Origin: Flavobacterium sp. CF136
GTDB taxonomy: Bacteria; Bacteroidota; Bacteroidia; Flavobacteriales; Flavobacteriaceae
Assembly: GCF_000282055.1 (NCBI RefSeq)
Contig: NZ_AKJZ01000049.1
Coordinates: 1-64,000, forward strand
Direction: 5' to 3'
Length of the DNA stretch: 64,000 nt
The notes beneath the pieces were generated by a model. That model was not told where the DNA came from and made no database searches. It worked only from the letters and a program-made list of their open reading frames with translations. Shown here in pieces: positions 1 through 7,681 of the stretch (positions within the stretch are counted from its first letter, which is position 1; each line of letters starts with the position of its first letter). The position numbers and the translations under genes were made by a program.

Positions 1-165
1 CTGAAAGTATAAAGATGTTTTACTTAAATTTATGTCTTTGTTTTTATATCAAATAAGAGCTTCAATCAATTACATCCAACGGGTTAAAATTTTATACAAA
101 TACTATAATTGATATTGTATAAATTACCCTGAAGCAAAAGTCAAAAAATAGCAGATAAATAACTA

Positions 166-195
166 TTGCCTGTATATTTGTTATTTTTATCTTTG
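166..195 (+). promoter_or_regulatory. Promoter of the GNAT gene
   Basis: A TTG at 166-168 and TATCTTTG at 188-195 are separated by 19 bases. This matches the Bacteroidota promoter form TTG-N17-23-TAnnTTTG. It lies about 25 bases before the ATG at 221. Bases 1-165 hold no gene that I can support. Confidence 0.6.
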
Positions 196-220
196 AAAAC
201 TATTAGCACAATAAATACCC

Positions 221-727
221 ATGATTACAAAAGCAACATCGGCAGATATTCCTGCATTAAACATATTAATCAATTCGGCATACAGGGGAGAATCATCTAA
301 AAAAGGCTGGACAACAGAAGCTGATCTTTTAGAAGGAAAAAGAACTACTGAAGAAGAATTGATTCAAACAATTGAGGATCCTAAAAATACAATTCTGAAG
401 TTTACTGAAAATGATAAAATCATTGGTTCAGTTTTGTTAGTAGAGAAAGAACAGCAATTGTATTTAGGAATGCTAACCGTTTCACCAGAATTGCAAAACA
501 GCGGAATTGGTAAAAAAATGTTGGCGGAAGCTGAAAATCATGCTAAAACATTAGGTTTATCTTCGATTATTATGACGGTAATTTCAGTACGTGAAGAGCT
601 TATTGCGTGGTACAAACGTCACGGTTATGTTGATACAGGCAAAAGAGAAGCCTTTCCTGAAAGCCATATTCATGTTACGGTATCAGAAGAACCATTAGAA
701 TTTATATTTTTGGAGAAAAAAATATAA
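221..727 (+). CDS. GNAT-family N-acetyltransferase
   Basis: A 168-residue single-domain protein of the usual GNAT size. These enzymes transfer the acetyl group of acetyl-CoA to an amine on a small molecule or protein. The acetyl-CoA-binding motif A is visible as VSPELQNSGIGKKML (about residues 87-101, matching Q/RxxGxG/A). A C-terminal YKRHGYVDTG segment is typical of the fold's last strands. There is no signal peptide, so it should be cytosolic. It is monocistronic with its own promoter and faces the convergent Crp-like gene. The substrate cannot be told from sequence. Confidence 0.85.
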   Translation: MITKATSADIPALNILINSAYRGESSKKGWTTEADLLEGKRTTEEELIQTIEDPKNTILKFTENDKIIGSVLLVEKEQQLYLGMLTVSPELQNSGIGKKMLAEAENHAKTLGLSSIIMTVISVREELIAWYKRHGYVDTGKREAFPESHIHVTVSEEPLEFIFLEKKI

Positions 728-846
728 AGCTATTTTTAGTTCAAACGTAAACTTCAATCCAGTCGCTAAGTTCCACGTAAAGACACAGAGATACAAAGAA
801 AATCTCTGTACCTCTGAACCTTTGTTTCTTTGAACCTCTAAAAAAA

Positions 847-1416
847 CTACATACTATTCTTAATCTTAGACAAAAACTCATGTGAAACTCCAAGATAGGA
901 GGATAAATTCCTGTTGGTAACAACTTTCATTTTATGTGGATATCGTTCTGCAAACTCCTGATATCTTTGTTTGGAAGTTTTGTCTAAAACATCTAAAAGC
1001 CTTTGCTGAATAGCAATATTGGCTTTTTCGACCATTATGATGTGAAACTGAATTACTTTTGGAACGTGCTCAAATAACCACATTTTATTTGCTTTACTAA
1101 TAACTATTATTTCGCTGTCTTCCATAGCTCTAACGTTGTAAGTAGTAGGTTTTTGATAATAAAAATTTTCAAGATCACACATCCATTCGTTCTCAAATGA
1201 AAAAAAAATAATTACTTCTCTTCCGTTATCGTTCAGGATGTAAGTTTTAAAAGAACCTTTTAGAATAAATACTTCATAAGAACATTTTGAATCCTGCATT
1301 TGTAAAAATTCGTTTTTCTTTAATTTGATAATCTCTAGTTTCTCTGCAATGCAATTCCATTCGTCATTTGTTAGGTTAATTTTACGTTCAATGTTTAATC
1401 TGAGGGGGCTGTACAT
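847..1416 (-). CDS. Crp/Fnr-family transcriptional regulator
   Basis: A 189-residue protein with an N-terminal cyclic-nucleotide-binding-like beta-roll (about residues 20-120, including KGSFKTYI and NGREVIIFF) and a short C-terminal helix-turn-helix ending in LSSYLGVSHEFLSKIKNSM. Members sense a small molecule or redox state through the beta-roll and bind DNA with the C-terminal helices. The cNMP-binding arginine motif is not obvious, so the ligand is unknown. It is divergent from the pectate lyase at 1727 with a 310-base shared upstream region, so it could control that gene, although nothing in the sequence proves it. Two further members of this family lie at 38.2 and 39.9 kb. Confidence 0.85.
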   Translation of the reverse strand: MYSPLRLNIERKINLTNDEWNCIAEKLEIIKLKKNEFLQMQDSKCSYEVFILKGSFKTYILNDNGREVIIFFSFENEWMCDLENFYYQKPTTYNVRAMEDSEIIVISKANKMWLFEHVPKVIQFHIIMVEKANIAIQQRLLDVLDKTSKQRYQEFAERYPHKMKVVTNRNLSSYLGVSHEFLSKIKNSM

Positions 1417-1486
1417 GTGTTTTTACTTTTATTCTTACTCGGGGCGTAAGTATTTGAATTAATTAAAAATGATGTAATCGATTGCG

Positions 1487-1494
1487 CAAAAGTA
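1487..1494 (-). promoter_or_regulatory. -7 box upstream of the Crp-like gene
   Basis: On the minus strand this reads TACTTTTG, an exact TAnnTTTG box about 70 bases before the ATG at 1416. No TTG at the usual -33 distance was found. Confidence 0.4.
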
Positions 1495-1568
1495 CTTTTT
1501 TTTTGAACTTTTCATCCTGCTTAACAATTATTTAAACAACAGTTTTTTGTAGATATCTTTTTTAGAAT

Positions 1569-1680
1569 ATTGAACTTGTTCAACATTTTTACAAGTAATT
1601 TTTATAGTAATTATCCAAAATATTTTTTGGAAATATTTTTCTGAAAATGTTGAACTTATTCAACATTTTTAGAAGTAATT
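1569..1680. promoter_or_regulatory. Two 32-bp direct repeats with palindromic cores before the pectate lyase
   Basis: Bases 1569-1600 and 1649-1680 are near-identical (two differences) and exactly 80 bp apart. Each contains the dyad TTGAACTTnTTCAA followed by the same A/T-rich tail. The second copy ends 46 bases before the pectate lyase ATG. The layout fits a pair of operator sites for a dimeric regulator. The regulator is unknown; the adjacent Crp-like protein is one candidate. Confidence 0.5.
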
Positions 1681-1726
1681 AATTACAGTTTTGCACTCAG
1701 AAATTATAAACCCCTAAATTTAAATT

Positions 1727-2836
1727 ATGAAAATTAAATCAACAATTTCAGTGTTCCTACTAACACTGGTATTCGGTTTTACGGCATGTAATACTGAAGA
1801 AACTGCAACAAACGAAAGCAGTACTTTATCAACTGTAAATTCTGCAGAAAATGACCTTACAACAGGCAAAGAAGGAAATTGCGCTGAAGTTCCGGGATGG
1901 GCATCCCAAAACGGTGGAACAACCGGTGGAGGAACTGCTGCAGAGACTGTGGTAGCCACTTATGCTGAATTAAAGGCAGCTATTGAGAACACTGCTGTAA
2001 AAGTGATAAAAGTTACCGGTACTATCACTATTTCTGCAAGATTATCATTTCAAAACCAAACCGGAAAAACAATTTATGGTGAGAGTGGTGCTAAAATTGT
2101 TTCAACAGACCAGACTAAAGATGGGTCAGGTATCATCTATTTTAAAGGATTAAAAAACATTATTATCCGAAACTTAATTTTTGAAGGCCCTGGAGCTTAT
2201 GATACAGATGGCTGGGATAATGCAACTTTGGACAACTGTCAGAATGTATGGGTAGACCACTGTGAATTCAGAGATGGTGTTGATGGAAATTTTGACATCA
2301 AAAACAAATCTGATTATATAAGTGTTTCCTATACTAAATTTACTTATCTGAAAGCTCCAAAAGCTGGTGGCTCAGGAGGTACGGATGATCACAGATTTTC
2401 TGATTTAATTGGTTCAAGCGACAGTGCTACCGGAGATCGCGGAACATTAAGAATCACATTTGCACGTTGCTGGTGGGCAAGCGGATGTAGAGAAAGAATG
2501 CCAAGAGTTAGATTTGGAAAAGTACATATCGTTAACTGTTACTACAACAGTACCGTGAGTAATAAATGTATTGCTGCAGGTTTTGAAGCTGACATTTTGG
2601 TAGAAAAAAATTCATTCGAAAATGTTAATACCCCAATTGATTTAATGACAGGTCTTACTGCTGTAACGGTTAAAGATGATAATCTTTTTGTTGGTACTAC
2701 AGGAAACAAACTTGGTAAAAACACAGCATTTACACCTCCATACACTATTGTAACGCTTAATAGTGCTGATGTAAAAGCCAATATTTCAGCAGCTGCAGGT
2801 GCAACATTTGCAGGTAATACTTGCGGTTCGTTTTAA
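1727..2836 (+). CDS. Pectate lyase, polysaccharide lyase family 1, lipoprotein
   Basis: A 369-residue protein that cleaves de-esterified homogalacturonan by beta-elimination. The N-terminus is a lipoprotein signal with lipobox FTAC near residue 21, so the protein is lipid-anchored, probably at the cell surface. The parallel beta-helix core of PL1 is recognisable from the VWVDHCEF segment and from the downstream RMPRVRFGKVHIVNCYY segment, which supplies the conserved catalytic-type arginine. It stands outside any SusC/D locus, with its own upstream repeats and a terminator. It may act with the PUL at 48-63 kb on plant cell-wall pectin and its side chains (inference). Confidence 0.9.
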   Translation: MKIKSTISVFLLTLVFGFTACNTEETATNESSTLSTVNSAENDLTTGKEGNCAEVPGWASQNGGTTGGGTAAETVVATYAELKAAIENTAVKVIKVTGTITISARLSFQNQTGKTIYGESGAKIVSTDQTKDGSGIIYFKGLKNIIIRNLIFEGPGAYDTDGWDNATLDNCQNVWVDHCEFRDGVDGNFDIKNKSDYISVSYTKFTYLKAPKAGGSGGTDDHRFSDLIGSSDSATGDRGTLRITFARCWWASGCRERMPRVRFGKVHIVNCYYNSTVSNKCIAAGFEADILVEKNSFENVNTPIDLMTGLTAVTVKDDNLFVGTTGNKLGKNTAFTPPYTIVTLNSADVKANISAAAGATFAGNTCGSF

Positions 2837-2924
2837 TTAAAAAAGGAGCTTCTTTTCTATAATTCAAATCACTTATTTGAAATTATGGAAAGATAATACA
2901 GAATTTGAATTAGTTTATTTAGTT

Positions 2925-2973
2925 AACCACGGATTACAACAATTTAAAGATTGTGTAATTCGTGGTTTTTTAT
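2925..2973 (+). terminator. Terminator after the pectate lyase
   Basis: Stem AACCACGGATTACA (2925-2938) pairs with TGTAATTCGTGGTT (2954-2967) with one mismatch, followed by a T-run. Confidence 0.7.
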
Positions 2974-3027
2974 TTAAAATCAAAGATTGATTCTTGGTTT
3001 ATGAGTATCTTCTTTTATGCGTAAAAA

Positions 3028-3411
3028 CTACAAAACCAATTCTGTAAACAAACGCTGAATAGTGTTTTCTAAATCCTTACAAAGTCCCGGATGCGGCCTT
3101 GAAGTTTGAATCGCCGAACTGCGTATCGCCGTTAACCATCGAAATCGGGACGGAATATCCATTTCGGCAATTGGTCCGCCATCTTTATCTCCCGTTACAA
3201 TTTTCTTAAGTGCTGTTATATTACAATGCAATTGCTCAATATCAAAATCATTTGAAAGAGCTTCAATTTTGGCATCGTCAATGTGAGACAATACTTTTAT
3301 AAATTTGGCTTTTTTGCAAAACAAAATGATTCCCACATTCAGAAATTCCTCGCGTTCTACCCTTGGTACTACACGAATTACGGCATACTCGTATAAGTGA
3401 TTATCTTGCAT
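3028..3411 (-). CDS. DUF3037 domain protein
   Basis: A 127-residue protein that matches the DUF3037 family by its opening YEYAVIRVVPRVEREEFLNVGIILF and its length. Function is unknown. Its start overlaps the 3' end of the HipA-like kinase gene by 11 bases, so the two are translationally coupled. The pairing of DUF3037 with a small HipA-type kinase recurs in bacteria, to my recollection, which suggests a joint role. No signal peptide or membrane segment is present. Confidence 0.8.
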   Translation of the reverse strand: MQDNHLYEYAVIRVVPRVEREEFLNVGIILFCKKAKFIKVLSHIDDAKIEALSNDFDIEQLHCNITALKKIVTGDKDGGPIAEMDIPSRFRWLTAIRSSAIQTSRPHPGLCKDLENTIQRLFTELVL

Positions 3412-4183
3412 TTTGAGCCTGGTTTACAAAAATTTCAGAATGATTTAATCTGGTTTGCAAAAATTGCAGATACACGTTTCTTAAAGTTTCAGGAGATTCA
3501 TCCGTATCTTCCCATTGCAGCCATTCCAACGGAATCGTATTTACAATTTCTTCAAGTATTTCCATCGTTAAAAATGTTTTAAACTCGGCATCAACTTCTT
3601 TCAACAATGAAGCTTGTGGCAGTAAAACATGATCTTTTATCAACGCAAACGGGCTTTTGGCATGCTGTTCCCAGTTGTTCCAGGAATGATGAAAATACAA
3701 GCATGCACCATGATCGATCAGCCATAATTCTTTATGCCAGATCAGCATATTGGTATTTTTAAACGTACGGTCAACATTGGTAATATAAGCATCCAGCCAA
3801 ACAATTTGTGATGCCTGCTTAGCATCGACAGTCGTTACAACCGGATCAAAAGTTATAGCTCCGGACAAAAAATGAAGTGCCATGTTTAATCCCTGACTTC
3901 CCTGCAATAGATCCTGAATTTCTTCGTCCCCTTCGGTTCTTCCAAAAGCTTCATCAAGATTCGCAAAAACCAATTCGGGAAGCTGTAGTTTTAAAGCTTT
4001 GGCAATTTGACCACCAATTAACTCCGCAATTAAAGCTTTTACACCATGACCGGCACCTTTAAATTTCAGGACATATTTAAAATCGTCATCGGCTTCCGCC
4101 AAAGCAGGTAAAGAACCTCCCTCACGCAGAGGCGTTATGTAACGTGTAACATTTACAGTTCTCAGATCGAAATTGTTTTTCAT
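3401..4183 (-). CDS. Small HipA-like kinase-fold protein
   Basis: A 260-residue protein with the catalytic landmarks of the HipA/phosphatidylinositol-kinase-like fold. DAYITNVDRTFKNTNML (about residues 130-147) has the catalytic Asp and Asn, and WLIDHGACL supplies the metal-binding DxG-type motif. It is much shorter than HipA (about 440 residues), lacks the N-terminal subdomain and has no HipB antitoxin beside it. It is the first gene of a two-gene operon with the DUF3037 gene. It probably phosphorylates a protein, but the target is unknown, and toxin activity is not shown by the sequence. Confidence 0.75.
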   Translation of the reverse strand: MKNNFDLRTVNVTRYITPLREGGSLPALAEADDDFKYVLKFKGAGHGVKALIAELIGGQIAKALKLQLPELVFANLDEAFGRTEGDEEIQDLLQGSQGLNMALHFLSGAITFDPVVTTVDAKQASQIVWLDAYITNVDRTFKNTNMLIWHKELWLIDHGACLYFHHSWNNWEQHAKSPFALIKDHVLLPQASLLKEVDAEFKTFLTMEILEEIVNTIPLEWLQWEDTDESPETLRNVYLQFLQTRLNHSEIFVNQAQNAR

Positions 4184-4223
4184 GTATGTAAAATATATTT
4201 CACAAGCAATATTTGCTCGAATA

Positions 4224-4231
4224 CAAACTTA
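4224..4231 (-). promoter_or_regulatory. -7 box of the HipA-like/DUF3037 operon
   Basis: The minus strand reads TAAGTTTG, an exact TAnnTTTG box about 40 bases before the ATG at 4183. A clear -33 TTG is missing. Confidence 0.45.
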
Positions 4232-4257
4232 CTAATTTAACTCGTCGGGTCTAATGC

Positions 4258-4335
4258 TTTTAACACATAGATACATAGATTTGTAAACTCAAAAACAGGC
4301 GTTTCACTTATTTAAAAACACAAAGCCATGTATCT
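4258..4335. repeat. Degenerate dispersed ACATAG-type repeat
   Basis: This contains a doubled ACATAG-like motif and a GGCGTTTCACTT stretch. A related arrangement is found at 55660-55790. It is non-coding. Confidence 0.35.
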
Positions 4336-4366
4336 GAAAAATGTTTTTTTTTATTTTTTTACATAA

Positions 4367-4405
4367 AAATACCCCTAAATAGTATCTAACTTTTCAGGGG
4401 TATTT
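4367..4405 (-). terminator. Terminator after rluD
   Basis: AAATACCCCT (4367-4376) pairs with AGGGGTATTT (4396-4405). On the minus strand the stem is followed by a T-rich stretch. It lies beyond the tandem array that follows the pseudouridine synthase gene. Confidence 0.6.
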
Positions 4406-4440
4406 CAAAATATGTCTTTTCTATATTCTTTACTCTTTAT

Positions 4441-4520
4441 TCTATTCTCTTTATTCTATTCTCTTTATTCTATTCTCTTTATTCTATTCTCTTTATTCTA
4501 TTCTCTTTATTCTATTCTCT
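4441..4520. repeat. 14-bp tandem repeat, about 5.7 exact copies
   Basis: The unit TCTATTCTCTTTAT is repeated five times exactly, followed by a 10-base partial copy, with a degenerate copy just before 4441. It sits between the rluD stop codon and its terminator, so it is transcribed into the 3' untranslated region. Perfect copies suggest recent slippage and a length-variable locus. Confidence 0.9.
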
Positions 4521-4527
4521 AAAACTA

Positions 4528-5571
4528 TCATTCCTCTTCATCCTCAACATGATGTGATTTCGAATAATTACGCCATTTTTCAAGGCAATCCTGAAAATCC
4601 TGAGGAAGTTCAGTGTCAAAACGCATCATTTCTTTCGTATTCGGATGCACAAAGCCAAGCGTTTTAGCATGCAGCGCCTGACGTGGCAAAGCTTTAAAAC
4701 AATTCTCGATAAACTGCTTATATTTTGTAAACGTAGTTCCTTTCAAAATTAAGTGACCTCCGTAACGTTCATCATTAAACAACGGATGTCCAATATGCTT
4801 CATGTGCGCACGAATCTGGTGTGTTCTTCCTGTTTCTAATCTGCAGGAAATCAAAGTCACATAGCCAAAACGTTCCAAAACCTTATAATGTGTAATCGCG
4901 GGCTTCCCTATTTCAGGATCTGCAAAAACGGCCATTTGCATGCGGTCTTTTAAGTGTCTGGCAAGGTTTCCCTCAATTGTTCCTTCTTCTTCGGCAACAT
5001 TTCCCCAAACAAGGGCAATATATTCACGCTCAGAAGTTTTCGCTTCAAATTGTTTCGCCAAATGCGTCATCGCAGCTTCGGTTTTGGCAACCACCAAAAG
5101 TCCAGAGGTATCTTTATCAATTCTATGAACCAGTCCCGGACGTTCACTGCTGTTCATTGGCAGATTATCAAAATGATGTGCCAAAGCATTTACCAGAGTT
5201 CCGGTATAATTTCCGTGACCAGGGTGTACAACCATTCCCGGTTCTTTATTAATCAGCAGCAAAGCATCATCCTCATAAACAATATTCAGCGGAAGGTCTT
5301 CCGGCAGAATATGATTTTCAAACGGCGGATGCGATAACATCACCGTAATAATATCAAAAGGTTTTACTTTATAATTTGATTTTACCGGAATATCATTCAC
5401 AAAAATATTCCCTTCGCTTGCCGCATTCTGAATTTTATTCCGGGTTGCATTCGGAATCATATTCATCAAATATTTGTCAATTCGCAACAGCGCCTGACCT
5501 TTAGGTACATCAAATCTGAAATGTTCGAATAATTCGTCTTCCAGATCTAAATTTTCATTATTATTGTTCAT
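4528..5571 (-). CDS. rluD: RluA-family rRNA pseudouridine synthase
   Basis: A 347-residue protein that isomerises uridine to pseudouridine in 23S rRNA. An N-terminal S4 RNA-binding domain (about residues 20-85, with LRIDKYLMNMIPNATRNKIQ) is followed by the catalytic domain with the motif PGLVHRIDKDTSGLLVVAK, whose Asp is the nucleophile, and by the late motif GRTHQIRAHM. The length and the S4 domain fit RluD best (helix 69), but RluC-type specificity cannot be excluded. Its start overlaps the end of the upstream PASTA gene by 11 bases, so the two form an operon. The extra acidic tail (HHVEDEEE) is unremarkable. Confidence 0.88.
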   Translation of the reverse strand: MNNNNENLDLEDELFEHFRFDVPKGQALLRIDKYLMNMIPNATRNKIQNAASEGNIFVNDIPVKSNYKVKPFDIITVMLSHPPFENHILPEDLPLNIVYEDDALLLINKEPGMVVHPGHGNYTGTLVNALAHHFDNLPMNSSERPGLVHRIDKDTSGLLVVAKTEAAMTHLAKQFEAKTSEREYIALVWGNVAEEEGTIEGNLARHLKDRMQMAVFADPEIGKPAITHYKVLERFGYVTLISCRLETGRTHQIRAHMKHIGHPLFNDERYGGHLILKGTTFTKYKQFIENCFKALPRQALHAKTLGFVHPNTKEMMRFDTELPQDFQDCLEKWRNYSKSHHVEDEEE

Positions 5572-6184
5572 CTTGCGGGGTTTCAGTAGTTGGCGCAGCT
5601 AAACTGTCTGTCGCCTGACTGTCATCTACATATGTTGCTTTTCCATCGCCTAAAACCAAATCAATTTTAGAAGCTTTCAACACACGGTCACCTACTTTTA
5701 AGTTTCTGCCTTTATAACGCATCTCCAAAACCATATCTTTTCCTAAGTTCGGGATATATGTAATCGTCCCTTCCTCAAGTCCTAAAGCCTTTAAAGTTGG
5801 AACAGCTTCACGATACGTTTTCTCGATTAAGTCCGGAATTTTAACAGATGAAAATCCGGAAGCATTAATTTTAATATATATTTTTCTGCCTACTTTCACT
5901 TTCGTTCCCGGCAATGGGTCCTGCTCAACAACACTGTATTTTGGAAATTCACTTCGGTAATCAACACTATCCAAAAGTACATAATCCAGGTCTAATTCGT
6001 CCAGCTTCTCTTCTACCTGCTCTTCAGTCAGTTTAGATAAATTCGGAACCTCAATTTCATGTCCGTGATCAGTTGTAAAAGTCAGCCAATGCATAAACAA
6101 ATAACCCAAAACTGCAATAATAGCAGCTGCACCTAAAACTTGCAAAAAAAATACACGGCTTGTTAAATACTTACGTAAACTCAT
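5561..6184 (-). CDS. Membrane-anchored PASTA-domain protein
   Basis: About 207 residues. One N-terminal transmembrane helix (FFLQVLGAAAIIAVLGYLFM) is followed by two to three extracytoplasmic PASTA domains (VPNLSKLTEEQVEEKL..., IPDLIEKTYREAVPTL...). PASTA domains bind peptidoglycan fragments. Here they stand alone, without the kinase or penicillin-binding domain they usually accompany. I chose the ATG at 6184. An in-frame ATG at 6229 would place the -7 box (6205-6212) inside the gene and add 15 non-conserved residues. It is the promoter-proximal partner of rluD, near ddl, which gives a loose cell-wall context. Confidence 0.82.
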   Translation of the reverse strand: MSLRKYLTSRVFFLQVLGAAAIIAVLGYLFMHWLTFTTDHGHEIEVPNLSKLTEEQVEEKLDELDLDYVLLDSVDYRSEFPKYSVVEQDPLPGTKVKVGRKIYIKINASGFSSVKIPDLIEKTYREAVPTLKALGLEEGTITYIPNLGKDMVLEMRYKGRNLKVGDRVLKASKIDLVLGDGKATYVDDSQATDSLAAPTTETPQDEQ

Positions 6185-6204
6185 AAATTTATTTTTAGTT
6201 GTGG

Positions 6205-6212
6205 CAAAGATA
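6205..6212 (-). promoter_or_regulatory. -7 box of the PASTA-rluD operon
   Basis: The minus strand reads TATCTTTG about 20 bases before the ATG at 6184. This decides the start in favour of 6184 over 6229. Confidence 0.55.
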
Positions 6213-6282
6213 AAGCTATTTCGTTTCAAAAAAAATGATAATTTTGTTTAAAACAAGAAAGCTTTCAATACCTTGGTATCAG

Positions 6283-6379
6283 AAGGAGCTTTTTCCTGCT
6301 GTCCGGCTATATCTTTTGCGGCGAACCCCGCCACAAAAGGATGTCGCTCCCATCAGGGCTAGGGCTGTAGGTTTCATAA
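6283..6379 (-). repeat. Dispersed hairpin repeat, copy 1
   Basis: On the minus strand this reads as a ~97-base element with the blocks CCCTAGCCCTGAT, GCGACATCC, a central hairpin, GATATAGC and GACAGCAGG. A second copy lies at 47794-47890. The central stems differ between copies yet both remain paired, which suggests selection on structure. Confidence 0.8.
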
Positions 6380-6409
6380 GTACGTTTCTTCATTATTGTT
6401 CATAATCGT

Positions 6410-6480
6410 GTCAGACTGAGCGGAGTCGAAGTCACATATGCTGAATCACTTTGCAGGACTTCAACTCCGCTCAGTCTGAC
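6410..6480. repeat. Long inverted repeat with 24-bp arms
   Basis: Arm 6410-6433 (beginning GTCAGACTGAGCGGAG) pairs with 6457-6480, with one mismatch and a 23-base loop. It is intergenic, upstream of ddl, and has no T-run, so it is a dispersed palindrome rather than a clear terminator. Confidence 0.75.
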
Positions 6481-6564
6481 AAGCAAAACGATAAAACAAA
6501 TTAGTGAAAATTAGTCGTGGCAAAAAAAAACAATTAAACGATTAAACATAATAAACATTAAAAA

Positions 6565-7536
6565 ATGAAAAACATAGCCATCATCATGGGCGGATATTCA
6601 AGCGAATATAAAATCTCTCTAATCAGCGGAAACGTAGTACACCAATACCTCGACAAAACAAAATACGTAGGTTTCCGTATTCACATTTTTAAAGAAAAAT
6701 GGGTATATGTAGACGAAAACGATGCTGAATTTCCAATTGATAAAAATGATTTTTCCGTAACAGTAAACGGGCAAAAAATTACTTTCGACTGTGTTTTTAA
6801 TGCCATACACGGAACACCGGGAGAAGACGGATTAATGCAGGCTTATTTTGAATTGTTAGGTATTCCGCAATCATCCTGCGATTACTATCAATCGGCACTT
6901 ACATTCAATAAACGTGATTTGCTTTCAGTCTTAAAACCATACGGAATCAAAACTGCAATTTCTTATTACCTAAATAAAGGCGACGTTATCAATACAGACG
7001 AAATCGTAAAAAAAGTAGGTTTGCCATGTTTCGTAAAACCAAACAAAGCAGGTTCAAGCTTCGGGATTTCAAAAGTAAAAACCGCTTCCGAATTACCAAT
7101 TGCAATTGAAGTAGCCTACAAAGAAGATAACGAAATCATCATCGAAAGTTTCCTTGACGGAACAGAAGTTTCTGTTGGAGTAATCAATTATAAAGGCGAA
7201 ATTAAAGTTCTGCCAATCACCGAAATTGTTTCCGATAATGATTTCTTTGATTATGAAGCCAAATACGAAGGAAAATCACAAGAAATAACCCCGGCAAGAA
7301 TCTCAGATGAATTAACTCAAAAAGTGGCTGAAACGGCTAAACGTGCATACGAAGTATTAAAAATGAAAGGTTTCTCCAGAAGCGAATTCATCATTGTAGA
7401 CAACGAACCATATATGCTCGAAATGAATACAATACCAGGCCTGACAACCGAAAGTTTGATTCCTCAGCAAGCTAAAGCAGCAGGAATTTCTCTCGAAGAT
7501 TTATTCACAAATGCTATCGAGCTGGCCCTTTCATAA
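6565..7536 (+). CDS. ddl: D-alanine--D-alanine ligase
   Basis: A 323-residue ATP-grasp enzyme that joins two D-alanines for peptidoglycan precursor synthesis in the cytosol. The N-terminus IAIIMGGYSSEYKISLISG matches the Ddl glycine-rich start. FNAIHGTPGEDGLMQAYFELLGIP is the family signature. The ATP-grasp region has CFVKPNKAGSSFGISKV, and the C-terminus has the metal and substrate motif MLEMNTIPGLTTESLIPQQ. Full length for the family. It has its own terminator and is flanked upstream by two dispersed repeats. No clear TAnnTTTG box was found in front of it. Confidence 0.95.
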   Translation: MKNIAIIMGGYSSEYKISLISGNVVHQYLDKTKYVGFRIHIFKEKWVYVDENDAEFPIDKNDFSVTVNGQKITFDCVFNAIHGTPGEDGLMQAYFELLGIPQSSCDYYQSALTFNKRDLLSVLKPYGIKTAISYYLNKGDVINTDEIVKKVGLPCFVKPNKAGSSFGISKVKTASELPIAIEVAYKEDNEIIIESFLDGTEVSVGVINYKGEIKVLPITEIVSDNDFFDYEAKYEGKSQEITPARISDELTQKVAETAKRAYEVLKMKGFSRSEFIIVDNEPYMLEMNTIPGLTTESLIPQQAKAAGISLEDLFTNAIELALS

Positions 7537-7545
7537 TAAGCTACT

Positions 7546-7586
7546 AAGGTTCTGAGACTCTAAGATCTCAGAACCTTCTTTTTTTA
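7546..7586 (+). terminator. Terminator of ddl
   Basis: AAGGTTCTGAGA (7546-7557) pairs perfectly with TCTCAGAACCTT (7566-7577), followed by a long T-run. Confidence 0.85.
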
Positions 7587-7681
7587 ATGATAAACAAACC
7601 ACAATTACACCTGGACACGAGATATTATTAAACATGTGATTTTTATTTACTAATGCCATTGGCGCAAAACAATTAAATTAA

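Noticed and set aside
6185..6229. PASTA protein start at ATG 6229
   Set aside because: It would place the promoter box inside the gene and adds 15 residues with no family match.
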